NCBI RefSeq assembly: GCF_030542105.1 | Contig: NZ_JAUOFB010000003.1 | Location: forward strand, 124,001 to 188,000 | Source: Hymenobacter sp. BT730 | GTDB taxonomy: Bacteria > Bacteroidota > Bacteroidia > Cytophagales > Hymenobacteraceae | Direction of reading: 5' to 3' | Length of the DNA: 64,000 bases | In this document: positions 17,379 through 26,586 of the stretch, one piece after another | How the letters are laid out: each line of letters begins with the position of its first letter | Numbering within the stretch: position 1 is the first letter of the stretch | Made by a program: the position numbers and the translations under genes | The notes under the pieces: generated by a model | What the model was told of the DNA's origin: nothing | What the model saw: the letters and a program-made list of their open reading frames with translations, nothing else | The model's database searches: none

Positions 17379-18773
17379 TTAAGCGTCTTTGCGGACGATG
17401 GCAGCACTCATTTCGGCCTCCATCACCACTTTGCCATTTACAAAAGCCTGGCCTTTCATTTTGGCAATGCCCCGCTTAATAGGAGCTAACAGCTCGCACT
17501 TGAAAAGGATGGTATCACCGGGCAATACTTTCTTGCGGAAACGGCAGTTTTCAATGCCCAGAAAATAGGTCCAGTAGTTCTCGGGGTCTGGCACTGTGTT
17601 CAGCACCAGGATGCCGCCGGTCTGGGCCATAGCCTCAATCTGCAGCACGCCCGGCATAACCGGGTTGCCGGGGAAGTGGCCCTGGAAGAAGGGCTCATTC
17701 ATGGTAACATTTTTCACGCTAGTTACCGTGGAGGCATCCAGATGAATAATCTTATCAATAAGCAGAAAAGGGTAGCGGTGGGGCAGGGTAGCGGCAATCT
17801 TGTTGATGTCCATGACCGGCGGGCGCGAGGGGTCGTAGCTGGGCACTGGCGAGGAGTCGGCCTCCTGCATTCTCTTTTTGATCTTCTTGGCAAAGGCCAC
17901 ATTAGCGGCGTGCCCGGGGCGGGCCGCCAGAATCTGTCCTTTTAACGGGCGGCCAACCAAGGCCAAGTCACCAATGAGGTCGAGGAGTTTATGACGGGCC
18001 GGCTCGTTTTTGTGGCGCAGGTCCACATTGTTCAGAATACCTTCCTTCTTCACCGCCACTTTGGGCTTCCCCAGCATAGTAGCCAAGTCGCTCAGCTCAT
18101 CCTCACTCACTACCCGGTCTACCACCACAATGGCATTGCTCAGGTCGCCGCCTTTGATAAGGTTCTGCTTGTAAAGGGCTTCTAACTCGTGTAGAAAGCA
18201 GAAAGTGCGGGAGGAAGCAATTTCACTCTCAAACTGAGAAATATCCGTCAGCGACGCGTGCTGCGAGCCTAGTACCGGCGAATTATAATCCACCATGACG
18301 GTGAGGCGGTAGTTATTCAGCGGAAGGCCGGCAATTTCCACAGCCCGGGCATTATCCACAAAGCGGATTTCGTCGGGAATCTCAAAGTAGTTGCGCAAGG
18401 CATTCTGCTCCTCCAGCCCTACTTCCTGCAGAGGCTTGATGAATTCGTAGCTCGACCCATCCATGATGGGGGGCTCAGGCCCATCCAACTGAATCAGCAC
18501 GTTATCAATCTGCAAGCCCACCAAAGCAGCCAGCGTATGCTCCACCGTATTTACGCGGGCACCATTCTGCTCAATAGTGGTACCCCGGGAGAGGTCAACC
18601 ACGTTATCAACGTCGGCATCCACAATGGGCTGGCCGGGCAGGTCGATACGCTGAAACTTGTACCCGTGATTAATCGGAGCCGGGCAAAAAGTCATGGTAG
18701 CCACTACGCCAGTATGCAGGCCAATGCCGCTCACTGTAACAGGGGCTTTGATGGTATGTTGCTTATCGTTCAT
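17379..18773 (-). CDS. lpxC/fabZ: Bifunctional UDP-3-O-acyl-GlcNAc deacetylase / 3-hydroxyacyl-ACP dehydratase
   Basis: A 464-residue natural fusion typical of Bacteroidota. Residues 1-~300 are LpxC, the zinc deacetylase of lipid A synthesis: His79 in NTVEHTLAAL, His261 and Asp265 in ARHKLLDLIGDLAL are the metal ligands. Residues ~320-464 are FabZ, the hot-dog dehydratase of fatty acid synthesis, with His332 (PHRYPFLLID) and Glu380 (PGVLQIEAMAQ). The fusion ties 3-hydroxyacyl-ACP use by FabZ to lipid A demand. It lies between lpxD (upstream, 110 bases) and lpxA on the minus strand. Confidence 0.97.
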   Translation of the reverse strand: MNDKQHTIKAPVTVSGIGLHTGVVATMTFCPAPINHGYKFQRIDLPGQPIVDADVDNVVDLSRGTTIEQNGARVNTVEHTLAALVGLQIDNVLIQLDGPEPPIMDGSSYEFIKPLQEVGLEEQNALRNYFEIPDEIRFVDNARAVEIAGLPLNNYRLTVMVDYNSPVLGSQHASLTDISQFESEIASSRTFCFLHELEALYKQNLIKGGDLSNAIVVVDRVVSEDELSDLATMLGKPKVAVKKEGILNNVDLRHKNEPARHKLLDLIGDLALVGRPLKGQILAARPGHAANVAFAKKIKKRMQEADSSPVPSYDPSRPPVMDINKIAATLPHRYPFLLIDKIIHLDASTVTSVKNVTMNEPFFQGHFPGNPVMPGVLQIEAMAQTGGILVLNTVPDPENYWTYFLGIENCRFRKKVLPGDTILFKCELLAPIKRGIAKMKGQAFVNGKVVMEAEMSAAIVRKDA

Positions 18774-18883
18774 TGGAAGGGTTGTCAGTTGCCCGTTTCC
18801 AGTGGCCAGCCAAAAGGAAGCTGAAGCAATTTCAACAACCAGGAAGCAGACAATTGGAAGCGGGCAACTCTATTGCTGCAAAG

Positions 18884-19924
18884 CTAGGACTTTTCCGGTG
18901 CTGTTAGATTACGTTCTAACACATCCAGCCGTCGTTCCAGATCAGGCAGGCGACGGAAAATGGCGTTTGCACGCAGACTATCGCGCAGATTGAAAGCCGG
19001 CGAGCCCTGCAGAAAAACGCCTTCTTCCTTAATGGATTTACCTACGCCAGATTGCGCCGTCACGGTGGTGCGGTTAGCCAGGGTAAGATGCCCGGCCAAA
19101 CCAGTCTGGCCTGCCAGCACGCAGAAATCCCCAATCTTGGTGGAGCCGGAAATGCCCGTTTGCGAGGCTACTACCGTGTGTCGACCAATTTCGACGTTGT
19201 GTGCAATCTGCACCAGGTTATCTACTTTGCTACCCTCCCGAATGATGGTAGAACCCATTGTGGCGCAGTCTATGGTGGCATTGGCTCCAATACTCACATT
19301 GTCTTCCAGCACTACGTTGCCTATTTGTGGAATAGTGCGGTAAGAACCATCCGGCTGCGGGGCAAAACCAAAACCATCGGAGCCAATAACGGCACCGGCA
19401 TGAACGGTGCAGCGCGCTCCAATAACAGTTTCAGCGTAAATCTTGACTCCGGCATAGAGAATAGTGCCTGCTCCAATTTTCACCCGGTCGCCGATGTAGA
19501 CGTGGGGGAAGATGACCACATCGGGCCCAATCTCGCAGTCATGTCCTATGTAAGAAAAGGCCCCGCGGTAATGATTTTCGCCAATGGTAGAGTTAGGACC
19601 TATAAAGGCGGGCTCTTCTACGCCCCGGCGGCCGGTGCGTGACGCCTGCTGGTAAAACTCCAGCAGGGTGGTAAAGCAGGTATACGGGTCGTCTACACGG
19701 ATGAGCGTGGCGGCCACGGGGTGCCGCAACTCCTGCGTACGACTCACAATCACGGCCGAAGCTCCGGTGGTGTAGAGCTGGGGTTCGTATTTAGGGTTTG
19801 CCAGGAAGGTAAGGGAGCCATCCCGGGCTTCTTCAATTTTTGCCAGCCGATCAATGCGGAGTGCGGCGTCACCTTCGACGTCGCCCCGCAGCACCTCTGC
19901 TACTTGGCCTACCGTGAATTCCAT
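18884..19924 (-). CDS. lpxD: UDP-3-O-(3-hydroxyacyl)glucosamine N-acyltransferase
   Basis: A 346-residue LpxD, the third enzyme of lipid A synthesis. The N-terminal ~100 residues form the uridine-binding domain (LTFLANPKYEPQL). A long hexapeptide beta-helix follows, with GSDGFGFAP at about 181-189 and the catalytic His242 in NLVQIAHNVEIG. The C-terminal helix holds LRDSLRANAIFRRLPDLERRLD. It is preceded by a perfect promoter element at 19932-19939 and by the HD-domain gene on the same strand, the order commonly seen in Bacteroidota. Confidence 0.97.
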   Translation of the reverse strand: MEFTVGQVAEVLRGDVEGDAALRIDRLAKIEEARDGSLTFLANPKYEPQLYTTGASAVIVSRTQELRHPVAATLIRVDDPYTCFTTLLEFYQQASRTGRRGVEEPAFIGPNSTIGENHYRGAFSYIGHDCEIGPDVVIFPHVYIGDRVKIGAGTILYAGVKIYAETVIGARCTVHAGAVIGSDGFGFAPQPDGSYRTIPQIGNVVLEDNVSIGANATIDCATMGSTIIREGSKVDNLVQIAHNVEIGRHTVVASQTGISGSTKIGDFCVLAGQTGLAGHLTLANRTTVTAQSGVGKSIKEEGVFLQGSPAFNLRDSLRANAIFRRLPDLERRLDVLERNLTAPEKS

Positions 19925-19931
19925 AGGAAAG

Positions 19932-19939
19932 CAAAAGTA
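19932..19939 (-). promoter_or_regulatory. Bacteroidota -7 promoter element (TACTTTTG) of lpxD
   Basis: A perfect TAnnTTTG match on the minus strand starting 8 bases before the lpxD ATG. Such closeness implies a very short leader, or a leaderless message. Confidence 0.5.
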
Positions 19940-20022
19940 GGCAAATATTCAGTTGCCCGTTGTGGAAGGTAGTTGGCTACCCGTTGAGTTTCTCCAGTAA
20001 ATCCAAATGGGTCAAGGCCATC

Positions 20023-21252
20023 TTACAAAATCTCCTTGGGGTAGCAGATATAATGCTTTTCCACGCGCTGGCCCAAGGCTTTGATGTTTGGAAGGTCAGA
20101 AGCTTCGGCCACATTTACTACGCTGCCGCGCTTGGTGAGTACATCAATGGTGTCCTGACCATCGGCATCATAAGCGTTGTTGCTAATGCGGCCAGTGAGC
20201 ATCAGCTGGGCGGCGGAGGTAGGCGGCAGCTGGAAGTGCTCAGCAATGAGCTCTACAATGCCCAGCTGGAAATCTTCATCGAAAGGCTCGGTTTGCAGCT
20301 GAATTTTAAACAGGTGCCGATCCAGCATGCTTTGCGCCAAGTAGTTCAGGACTTTATCGGGGTGGTCGGCCCAGAGCTTAATGGCGCTCCACACGTCGGT
20401 ATCGTCCAGGCGGGTAAAGCGGCGCAGAATGGTGTCATCGGCCTCAAACTCCTTCTGGCTGACGTTGCGGGAAAGAAAGAAATGCAGATTGGGGGAAGCC
20501 GGTACTTCAACACCCGAGCGCACCAAATCCCGGGCATGCTGCATGATGCGGATAATCATCTGCTCGGCCGAGGTAACGGTTTTGTGCAGATATACCTGCC
20601 AGTACATCAGGCGGCGGCTTACCAGAAAGTTCTCGATGCTGTACACGGCTTTTTCTTCCAGCACCAGCCGCTCGTCTACCACCGTCAGCATCTTGATGAG
20701 GCGGTCGGCGCCGGGGCGGCCTTCCTGCACGCCGGTATAAAAGGAGTCACGGTTGAGATAATCGAGGCGGTCCATGTCCAGCTGGCTGCTCACCAGCTGG
20801 TGGAAGAATGGCCGGGAATAAGTACCCCGGAAAATCTCAATGGCCAGATCCAGTGCTCCATTGAACTCGGCGTTGAGCTTGCGCATCAGGTGCAGGCTAA
20901 GCTCCTCATGGTGTACCTCGTGGAAAATACTGCGCTCCAGGGCGTGAGATAGGGGGCCGTGGCCGATATCGTGCAGGAGAATGGCGGCCATAGCAGCCTC
21001 GCCTTCCTGCGCCGAAATCTTAATGCCTTTGTCTTTGAGCGTGCGCAGGGCCAGCGACATCAGGTGCATGGCGCCCAGTGCGTGGTGAAAGCGGGTATGC
21101 AGCGCGCCCGGATACACAAACATGGTAAGCCCCAGCTGCTGAATCCGGCGCAGCCGCTGAAAGTAGGAATGCTCAATGAGGTCGAACAACAACTCAGTGG
21201 GGATGGTGACAAAGCCGTACACCGGGTCGTTGAAGATTTTCTTTTTGTTCAT
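20023..21252 (-). CDS. HD-domain phosphohydrolase (dNTPase-like)
   Basis: A 409-residue HD superfamily protein related to deoxyguanosinetriphosphate triphosphohydrolases (YdhJ/SAMHD1-like). Metal-binding motifs are the paired histidines in TRFHHALG (residues 56-57), His94-Asp95 in ILLHDIGHGPLSHALE, and an RLDYLNRDSFYTG segment near residue 180 with the downstream Asp. The ATG at 21252 (MNKKKIFNDPVYGF) is the family start; the longer frame to 21279 is unlikely. It precedes lpxD on the same strand. Its substrate (dNTP or other phosphoester) cannot be decided from sequence. Confidence 0.9.
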   Translation of the reverse strand: MNKKKIFNDPVYGFVTIPTELLFDLIEHSYFQRLRRIQQLGLTMFVYPGALHTRFHHALGAMHLMSLALRTLKDKGIKISAQEGEAAMAAILLHDIGHGPLSHALERSIFHEVHHEELSLHLMRKLNAEFNGALDLAIEIFRGTYSRPFFHQLVSSQLDMDRLDYLNRDSFYTGVQEGRPGADRLIKMLTVVDERLVLEEKAVYSIENFLVSRRLMYWQVYLHKTVTSAEQMIIRIMQHARDLVRSGVEVPASPNLHFFLSRNVSQKEFEADDTILRRFTRLDDTDVWSAIKLWADHPDKVLNYLAQSMLDRHLFKIQLQTEPFDEDFQLGIVELIAEHFQLPPTSAAQLMLTGRISNNAYDADGQDTIDVLTKRGSVVNVAEASDLPNIKALGQRVEKHYICYPKEIL

Positions 21253-21615
21253 GCAGGAGCGCCAGCTTTCCGGTGGCAAATCGTTTGACGGTGGGGGTTA
21301 CGGGCCGCTTTTTGTGGGAACAAGGCCCGTGGGAAGTGGCCTGTTACAGGTTGGCGGCAAAAACCAACTCAACTATTTTCGACTTCTTTACGACCGAGTT
21401 GCAGCGAAGCCAGGGGCTTTTTGCACTATTTCGAAAACCTAAAGTCGAGGATTGGGAGTAAAGCTACTTACGAAACTTCAGTTGCAACCTACCGCTGTGC
21501 TTTTGCCTCTTTCCGGAGCAAGGCACCCGCGGTAAGCAGCCTTTTATAGAAGCTCGTGTAACCGCTACGCCAACTACCCGTTGGCGGTATAGCATCTAAC
21601 CCAAGAACCCCATCC
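21253..21615. other. 363-base divergent intergenic region upstream of porX and the HD gene
   Basis: No gene was found. A small hairpin CGCCAAC / GTTGGCG (21568-21586) lies 30 bases before the porX ATG and would be in its leader. No perfect TAnnTTTG element was seen for either gene. Confidence 0.5.
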
Positions 21616-23181
21616 ATGCAACGTTACAGCATCCTCTGGGCCGACGACGAAATCGACCTGCTGAAACCCCACATTCTCTTTCTACAGGACAAAGGCTACG
21701 ATGTTACCGGCGTGAACAGCGGCGCCGATGCCATTGAGCAGATTCAGGAACAGAACTACGATATTGTGTTTCTGGACGAGAATATGCCCGGCCTCACCGG
21801 CCTGGAAACCCTCTCCGAAATCAAGACCATTAAGCCCACCGTGCCCGTGGTGATGATTACCAAGAGCGAGGAAGAGCATATCATGGAGGAGGCCATCGGC
21901 TCCAAAATTGCCGATTACCTGATTAAGCCTGTAAATCCCAACCAGATTCTGCTGGCCGTAAAAAAGGTGCTGGACAACAAGCGCCTGGTGTCGGAAAAGA
22001 CCAACACCGGCTACCAGCGTGACTTCCGCCAGCTGGGCATGCAGCTCTCCGACCGACTTTCGGCGCAGGAGTGGGCCGATGTGTACAAAAAGCTGGTGTA
22101 TTGGGAGCTGGAAATCAATGAGACCGAAGGCAAGAGCATGGCTGAGGTCTTCAACATGCAGAAAGACGAGGCCAACACCTACTTCGGCCGCTTCATCACG
22201 GAGAACTACGAAGACTGGGTGAATGGCGACAAGGATGCGCCCCTCATGTCGCATCAGCTCTTTAAGGAGCGCGTGTTTCCGCTGCTGAAGGAAACCGGCG
22301 ACACGCCCGTGTACTTCCTGCTGATTGATAACCTGCGCTACGACCAGTGGAAGGTGCTGGAACCCATAATTGCCGAAATGTTCACGGTGGACTCCGAGGA
22401 GACCTACTACAGCATTCTGCCCACCACCACCGCCTATGCCCGTAACGCCATTTTCTCGGGCATGATGCCCGGCGAAATCCAGAAGAAGTATCCCAACCTG
22501 TGGGTGTGGGACGATGACGACGAAGGCAAAAACATGAACGAGGCCGAGTTCATGGAAATTATGTTCCAGACGGCCAATCAGAAGCACAAGTTCAGCTACC
22601 ATAAGGTGACTAACCTGCAGGCCGGCAAGGATCTGCTGGGCAAAATGGCCAACCTGCACAACAACTATAAGCTGAACGCCATTGTCTACAATTTTGTAGA
22701 CATGCTCTCCCACGCCCGCACCGACATGGCCATGATTCGGGAGCTGGCCGCCGATGAGTCCGCGTACCGCAGCATTACCCGGTCTTGGTTCCTGCACTCG
22801 CCGCTGTATGAAATGCTGCAGGTTATTGCCGAGAAAAAGGGTAAGCTCATTATCACCACCGACCACGGCACCATCCGCGTAAAACGCCCCTACAAGATTG
22901 TGGGCGACCGGAACACCAACACCAACCTGCGCTACAAGCACGGCAAAAACCTGGGCTTTGATGAATCGCGCGACGTATTTGTGGTGCGCAAGCCGGAGCG
23001 CGTGTTCCTGCCCCGCGAAAACGTGAGCACGGCCTATGTTTTCACCGTCGGCGACTTTTTCTTCGCCTACCCCAACAACTACAACTACTACGTGAACTAC
23101 TACAAGGACACGTTCCAGCACGGCGGCATCTCCCTAGAGGAATGCATTATTCCTTACGTGACGCTGAGCCCAAAGGGATAA
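21616..23181 (+). CDS. porX: PorX-like response regulator with PglZ domain
   Basis: A 521-residue protein. Residues 1-~122 are a CheY-like receiver: acidic pair Asp10-Asp11, phospho-acceptor Asp54 (IVFLDENMPG) and the conserved Lys in PVVMITKS/DYLIKPVNP. A helical linker follows, and from about residue 200 to 520 comes a PglZ/alkaline phosphatase-like domain with FLLIDNLRYDQW, TTTAYARNAIFSGMMP, DMLSHARTD and TTDHGTIRV metal-site motifs. This is the architecture of Porphyromonas PorX, which with histidine kinase PorY controls type IX secretion; the PglZ domain is a zinc phosphodiesterase there. No kinase gene is adjacent in this window. Confidence 0.92.
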   Translation: MQRYSILWADDEIDLLKPHILFLQDKGYDVTGVNSGADAIEQIQEQNYDIVFLDENMPGLTGLETLSEIKTIKPTVPVVMITKSEEEHIMEEAIGSKIADYLIKPVNPNQILLAVKKVLDNKRLVSEKTNTGYQRDFRQLGMQLSDRLSAQEWADVYKKLVYWELEINETEGKSMAEVFNMQKDEANTYFGRFITENYEDWVNGDKDAPLMSHQLFKERVFPLLKETGDTPVYFLLIDNLRYDQWKVLEPIIAEMFTVDSEETYYSILPTTTAYARNAIFSGMMPGEIQKKYPNLWVWDDDDEGKNMNEAEFMEIMFQTANQKHKFSYHKVTNLQAGKDLLGKMANLHNNYKLNAIVYNFVDMLSHARTDMAMIRELAADESAYRSITRSWFLHSPLYEMLQVIAEKKGKLIITTDHGTIRVKRPYKIVGDRNTNTNLRYKHGKNLGFDESRDVFVVRKPERVFLPRENVSTAYVFTVGDFFFAYPNNYNYYVNYYKDTFQHGGISLEECIIPYVTLSPKG

Positions 23182-23212
23182 CTAGAAATTAATAAGGGGC
23201 TTATTAATTCTT

Positions 23213-23296
23213 GAAATAGCAGTTAAGATGAAATAAAAAATGGCTGACCAATAGATATTGGTCAGCCATTTTTTATTTCATCTTAACTGCTATTTC
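23213..23296. terminator. Perfect 41-bp inverted repeat, bidirectional terminator
   Basis: The left arm 23213-23253 and right arm 23256-23296 are perfect reverse complements separated by two bases. The core around TGGCTGACCAATA is flanked by AAATAAAAAA / TTTTTTATTT tracts, so it can end transcription from porX (+) and from the lipoprotein gene (-). The right arm includes the stop codon of the minus-strand gene. The stem is much longer than any other terminator in the window. Confidence 0.85.
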
Positions 23297-23751
23297 TTAT
23301 AATGTAAAATTAATTTAATGTTACCACTAGGTGTTATTGTGCACTTAGTTTCATAGGTTTTGCCACCCTCGAACCAGGTAGAATTAAATTGTGTTTCTTT
23401 ATTAGGGTGCAAAGAAGCAGGTAATGTTCCTGACCATACTGATGTCTCATTACCTGAAGCGGCAACTGTATAGGTCGTATGCACCATAGTAACACACTGA
23501 TTTAACCCGGTAAGCGCTGCAGTCATGCATACTACCCTGCCTTTATCATGAGGAGAAACCAGTTTGCCTAATTGGGAAGAAGTTTGCTGAGCAGATGCAT
23601 TATTTTGATTCGTGTTATTTCCTGAAGTAGAACTTGTTGCGGTTACAGTACTTTCAGAAGCAGGTGTAATGGAGTCTGACTCTTTGTTGCAAGAGAATAA
23701 ACCGAGAGTGCTGAATGCAGCTAAAAAAAGGAAGTTGTGTGAAGTTTTCAT
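23290..23751 (-). CDS. AT-rich hypothetical lipoprotein
   Basis: A 153-residue predicted lipoprotein with signal MKTSHNFLFLAAFSTLGLFSC, where the lipobox cysteine is Cys21. A Ser/Thr/Asn/Gln-rich linker (about 25-65) follows, then an ~85-residue domain with three cysteines (VVCMTAALTGLNQC, ETKC) that could form disulphides. The ATG at 23751 is chosen because it places the signal peptide first. Base composition is clearly more AT-rich than neighbours, as is the ~200 bases upstream, suggesting recent acquisition. I do not recognise the family. Confidence 0.7.
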   Translation of the reverse strand: MKTSHNFLFLAAFSTLGLFSCNKESDSITPASESTVTATSSTSGNNTNQNNASAQQTSSQLGKLVSPHDKGRVVCMTAALTGLNQCVTMVHTTYTVAASGNETSVWSGTLPASLHPNKETQFNSTWFEGGKTYETKCTITPSGNIKLILHYKK

Positions 23752-24113
23752 GTTATGTAATTTATATATGTGAAACCGAATTAGATTTGCTTTGAAATCT
23801 ATCAGCATTTGGTTCTTATATTTATTATTAGAAATTAAGTTGCGTTTTTATTTAAGTATTTTTATTTTATATAAACATTTTAATATTTAATTTCTTGTTA
23901 TGATTGAAAGAATAATGTAATAAGTGTCCTGAATTAAAATGCATTTCACCTGTTCTTGCTAAGAATAAGACAATCAGGCTTGCGAGTCAGCAAAAGCTTC
24001 AATTCCAGCAATAGCAGCAAAATAGTTACCTGTTCCGGTCATATTAGTAAAAAATAAAGCGGCCGATAAGACTATATCTTATCGGCCGCTTAGAAGCAGT
24101 TGAGAGGGAGAGT
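23752..24113. other. AT-rich intergenic region
   Basis: There is no gene in these 362 bases. The first ~190 bases are strongly AT-rich (runs such as TTTATTTAAGTATTTTTATTT), unlike the rest of the window. The last part holds the terminator of the TonB receptor gene. Confidence 0.6.
24050..24091 (-). terminator. Terminator after the TonB-dependent receptor gene
   Basis: The arms AAGCGGCCGATAAGA (24057-24071) and TCTTATCGGCCGCTT (24077-24091) form a perfect 15-bp stem with a 5-base loop. On the minus strand it is followed by TATTTTTTACT. Confidence 0.92.
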
Positions 24114-26585
24114 CTATAGCCCGCCAGCCCGGCGCTTTTCCTCCTCAGCCCCGCCAGAACGCCGGCGGGAGGGAGCCAGCTTATCATTGCCAAACCGGTA
24201 GTTGAATGAAAGCGTCACCACCCGCGAGTCATTACGCTGGTAGAAGCGCTCCACGTAATTATCGTAAGAGGAAGTAGCGCGTACTTTGCTGGTAAACAGT
24301 ACATCCGTAGCGTTCAGCTTAAGAGTGCCTTTCCGGTCCAGAATGCTTTTCTGAACCCCTAAGGCCAACTGGCCATTGGGCCGAACATCCAGGAAACCGT
24401 ATTGCTCCCGCGACTGGTAGCTGGCATTGACATCTGCGCTCCAGCCTTTGCCTAAAGTCACACTGCTGTTTGTGCTGAGCGTGAAGGCAGGCCGGCCTTT
24501 ATCCAGCGAGGTGCCGGCCAGGTTGCCTACAAAACGGCTGTAGTAAAACACGGCATTGGTGTACAGCTGCCAGCCTTTTACAGGCTCAAACGGTGCCGTT
24601 AGCGTCAGCGCATAATAGTATTGCTTGCCCAGGTTCACGCTGGTGGATACCACAGTGCTATCAGTTTCCGGCTGCACAACCCCAATAATGGGGTCTTGGG
24701 TAATGCTATAGCTTAGGCCAGTGCTGTATTTCTGAAGGAAGGTGTGCGTCAACTCCACGTTATAGCTGGTCTGCGGACGCAGATTAGGATTGCCGGAGCC
24801 GGATGTGGTGGGGTCAATAATCACGCGGAAGGGATTCAACTGGCCGTAGCTGGGTCGGTCGATGCGGCGGCTCAGAGACAGGGAAACCTCATTTTTCTCG
24901 TTCAGAGTTTGCTTCAGAGCCGCGCTGGGGAACAGCTGGAAGTAACTGCGGTGAAAACTGCTGTCATTCACAACCTGGCGGCCATTTGCCGTGGTTTGCT
25001 CGCCACGTAAGCCTGCCTGCAACGTAGTTTTAGCAAATGTATGGTTCAGGTTTATATAGCCTGCGGTGATGTTCTCATCGTATTTGAACCGGTTAGATTG
25101 GTTAAAGTCCTTCAGGCGTACGCCATCCTCACCACTGCTTTCAAAGAGCACATCATTATCAGCTAACACCCGGCTGGCTTTAGCCCCGGCTTCCAGGCGC
25201 GTTTGCTTAGAGATAGGATGCACGTAGTCCAGTTTTGCCGATTGAATGGATAATTCGCCGTGCTGGTTGCTGAACACCAGAGTATCTGGGCGGATGGGAA
25301 AGGCAAAAATAGTAGTCAGGTCCTGCAGGCGGCGCGAGTTGTAGCGGGCATAGTCCACGTCGGCCGTCAGCTCGCGGCTGCCGCTGGAGTCGTTAGCAAA
25401 GGTGTGCTTGAAGTTGGCATTAGCGGCCACGTTGGGCGAGTTAAAATTCCGGTTACTTAGCGCCTGGTAATTGCTCGCCAGCTGGCCATCGGCATTAAAC
25501 AGGGAAGTAGTATTAGTGCCTTGTTGCCGTGGCAGGCGGCTGGCTACTCCGCTCACTACGGCGCCTACCACCGTGCGCTCTGTCAGGTTATAATCGAGGC
25601 CCGCTTTCCAGCTATGCGACAGGTTACTGATGCGGATGCGGTTAGCCTGGTCGCTGCTGCCCGTGAGCTGTCGGCTACCGTCCGAAACCGAATAAAAGTC
25701 CCGGTGAATGTCCAGCTTGGCCATGTTCTGCCGGTTGGCGTAGTTATAAGACCCAAACAGATTCAGCTTCTGCCGCCGGCTGTTCAACGACAAACCCGTA
25801 CTGAACTTACCATACTGGCCACGCCCGTAGCTAATATTGGCGCTGCCGTTGGTACCCTGGCGCTGGTCTTTTTTCAGATTGATGGCAATGATACCGGCTC
25901 CCCCTTGGGCATCGTACTTCGCCGGTGGGTTGGTAATGAGCTCAATGCTCTTGAGCTGATCCGCCGGCAGCGCCCGCAGGTAATCGGCCAGTTCCGTGCC
26001 GCTCATGGGCTGGCGCTTGCCATCAATAAGGACCAGCAAGCCCTGTTTGCCGCGTAGCGCCAGATTGTCGTTGCCATCCACCGTGACGCCTGGCGAACGG
26101 GCCAGCACATCCAGGGAGGTGTTGCCGGCCGCCAGCGTGCTGCCCTCCACGTTCACAATAGTACGGTCGGCCTGCCGCTCATACAGCGGCTTTTGTCCTA
26201 CCACAACCACCTCTTTCAGTGTGGTGGCGCCGCTTACCTGCAGCGTAATAGTGGGGAGCGTAACGGGGCTGCCTGCTACCTCAAATGATGTAGTCCAGGC
26301 TCGCTGAAACCCTAGCTGTGCTACTGAAACCAGGTAGCGTCCAGCCGCAGGCTCTTCCAATCGGAAGGCGCCTTTGTCATCACTGAACTCTGATTTCACC
26401 ACCACGGAGTCGGCGGCGCGATGCAGCGTTACGGTTGCAAACTCCACAACGGCACCTTTGGTATCCCGGAGCGAGCCGCTTACGCCGCTGGGTGTTTGAG
26501 CCGCGGCACTTTGCCAGGACCAGCCCAACAGGAGGCCGGCCAGCACAAGACCCCGACCGGAAGAGAGAGAAAAGTTTGTTTTCAT
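24114..26585 (-). CDS. TonB-dependent receptor-like outer-membrane beta-barrel protein
   Basis: An 823-residue outer-membrane protein. A signal peptide (residues 1-~28, ending SAAAQ) is followed by a carboxypeptidase-regulatory-like domain (about 33-115, VSGSLRDTKGAVVEFATVTL). A plug domain comes next (VVVGQKPLYERQADRTIVNV, SPGVTVDGNDNLALRGKQGLLVLIDGK, IELITNPPAKYDAQGGAGIINI-like segment). The C-terminal ~600 residues form an OMP_b-brl_3-type barrel. Ligand unknown. The ATG at 26585 lies one base beyond the stop of the upstream MarR gene, so the two form a tight operon. A strong terminator follows. Confidence 0.92.
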   Translation of the reverse strand: MKTNFSLSSGRGLVLAGLLLGWSWQSAAAQTPSGVSGSLRDTKGAVVEFATVTLHRAADSVVVKSEFSDDKGAFRLEEPAAGRYLVSVAQLGFQRAWTTSFEVAGSPVTLPTITLQVSGATTLKEVVVVGQKPLYERQADRTIVNVEGSTLAAGNTSLDVLARSPGVTVDGNDNLALRGKQGLLVLIDGKRQPMSGTELADYLRALPADQLKSIELITNPPAKYDAQGGAGIIAINLKKDQRQGTNGSANISYGRGQYGKFSTGLSLNSRRQKLNLFGSYNYANRQNMAKLDIHRDFYSVSDGSRQLTGSSDQANRIRISNLSHSWKAGLDYNLTERTVVGAVVSGVASRLPRQQGTNTTSLFNADGQLASNYQALSNRNFNSPNVAANANFKHTFANDSSGSRELTADVDYARYNSRRLQDLTTIFAFPIRPDTLVFSNQHGELSIQSAKLDYVHPISKQTRLEAGAKASRVLADNDVLFESSGEDGVRLKDFNQSNRFKYDENITAGYINLNHTFAKTTLQAGLRGEQTTANGRQVVNDSSFHRSYFQLFPSAALKQTLNEKNEVSLSLSRRIDRPSYGQLNPFRVIIDPTTSGSGNPNLRPQTSYNVELTHTFLQKYSTGLSYSITQDPIIGVVQPETDSTVVSTSVNLGKQYYYALTLTAPFEPVKGWQLYTNAVFYYSRFVGNLAGTSLDKGRPAFTLSTNSSVTLGKGWSADVNASYQSREQYGFLDVRPNGQLALGVQKSILDRKGTLKLNATDVLFTSKVRATSSYDNYVERFYQRNDSRVVTLSFNYRFGNDKLAPSRRRSGGAEEEKRRAGGL

Positions 26586-26586
26586 G

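Noticed and set aside
21682-23121. 479-codon open frame opposite porX
   Set aside because: It is an antisense frame that exists because of the third-position GC bias of porX; its product is Gly/Val/His-rich and unlike any protein.
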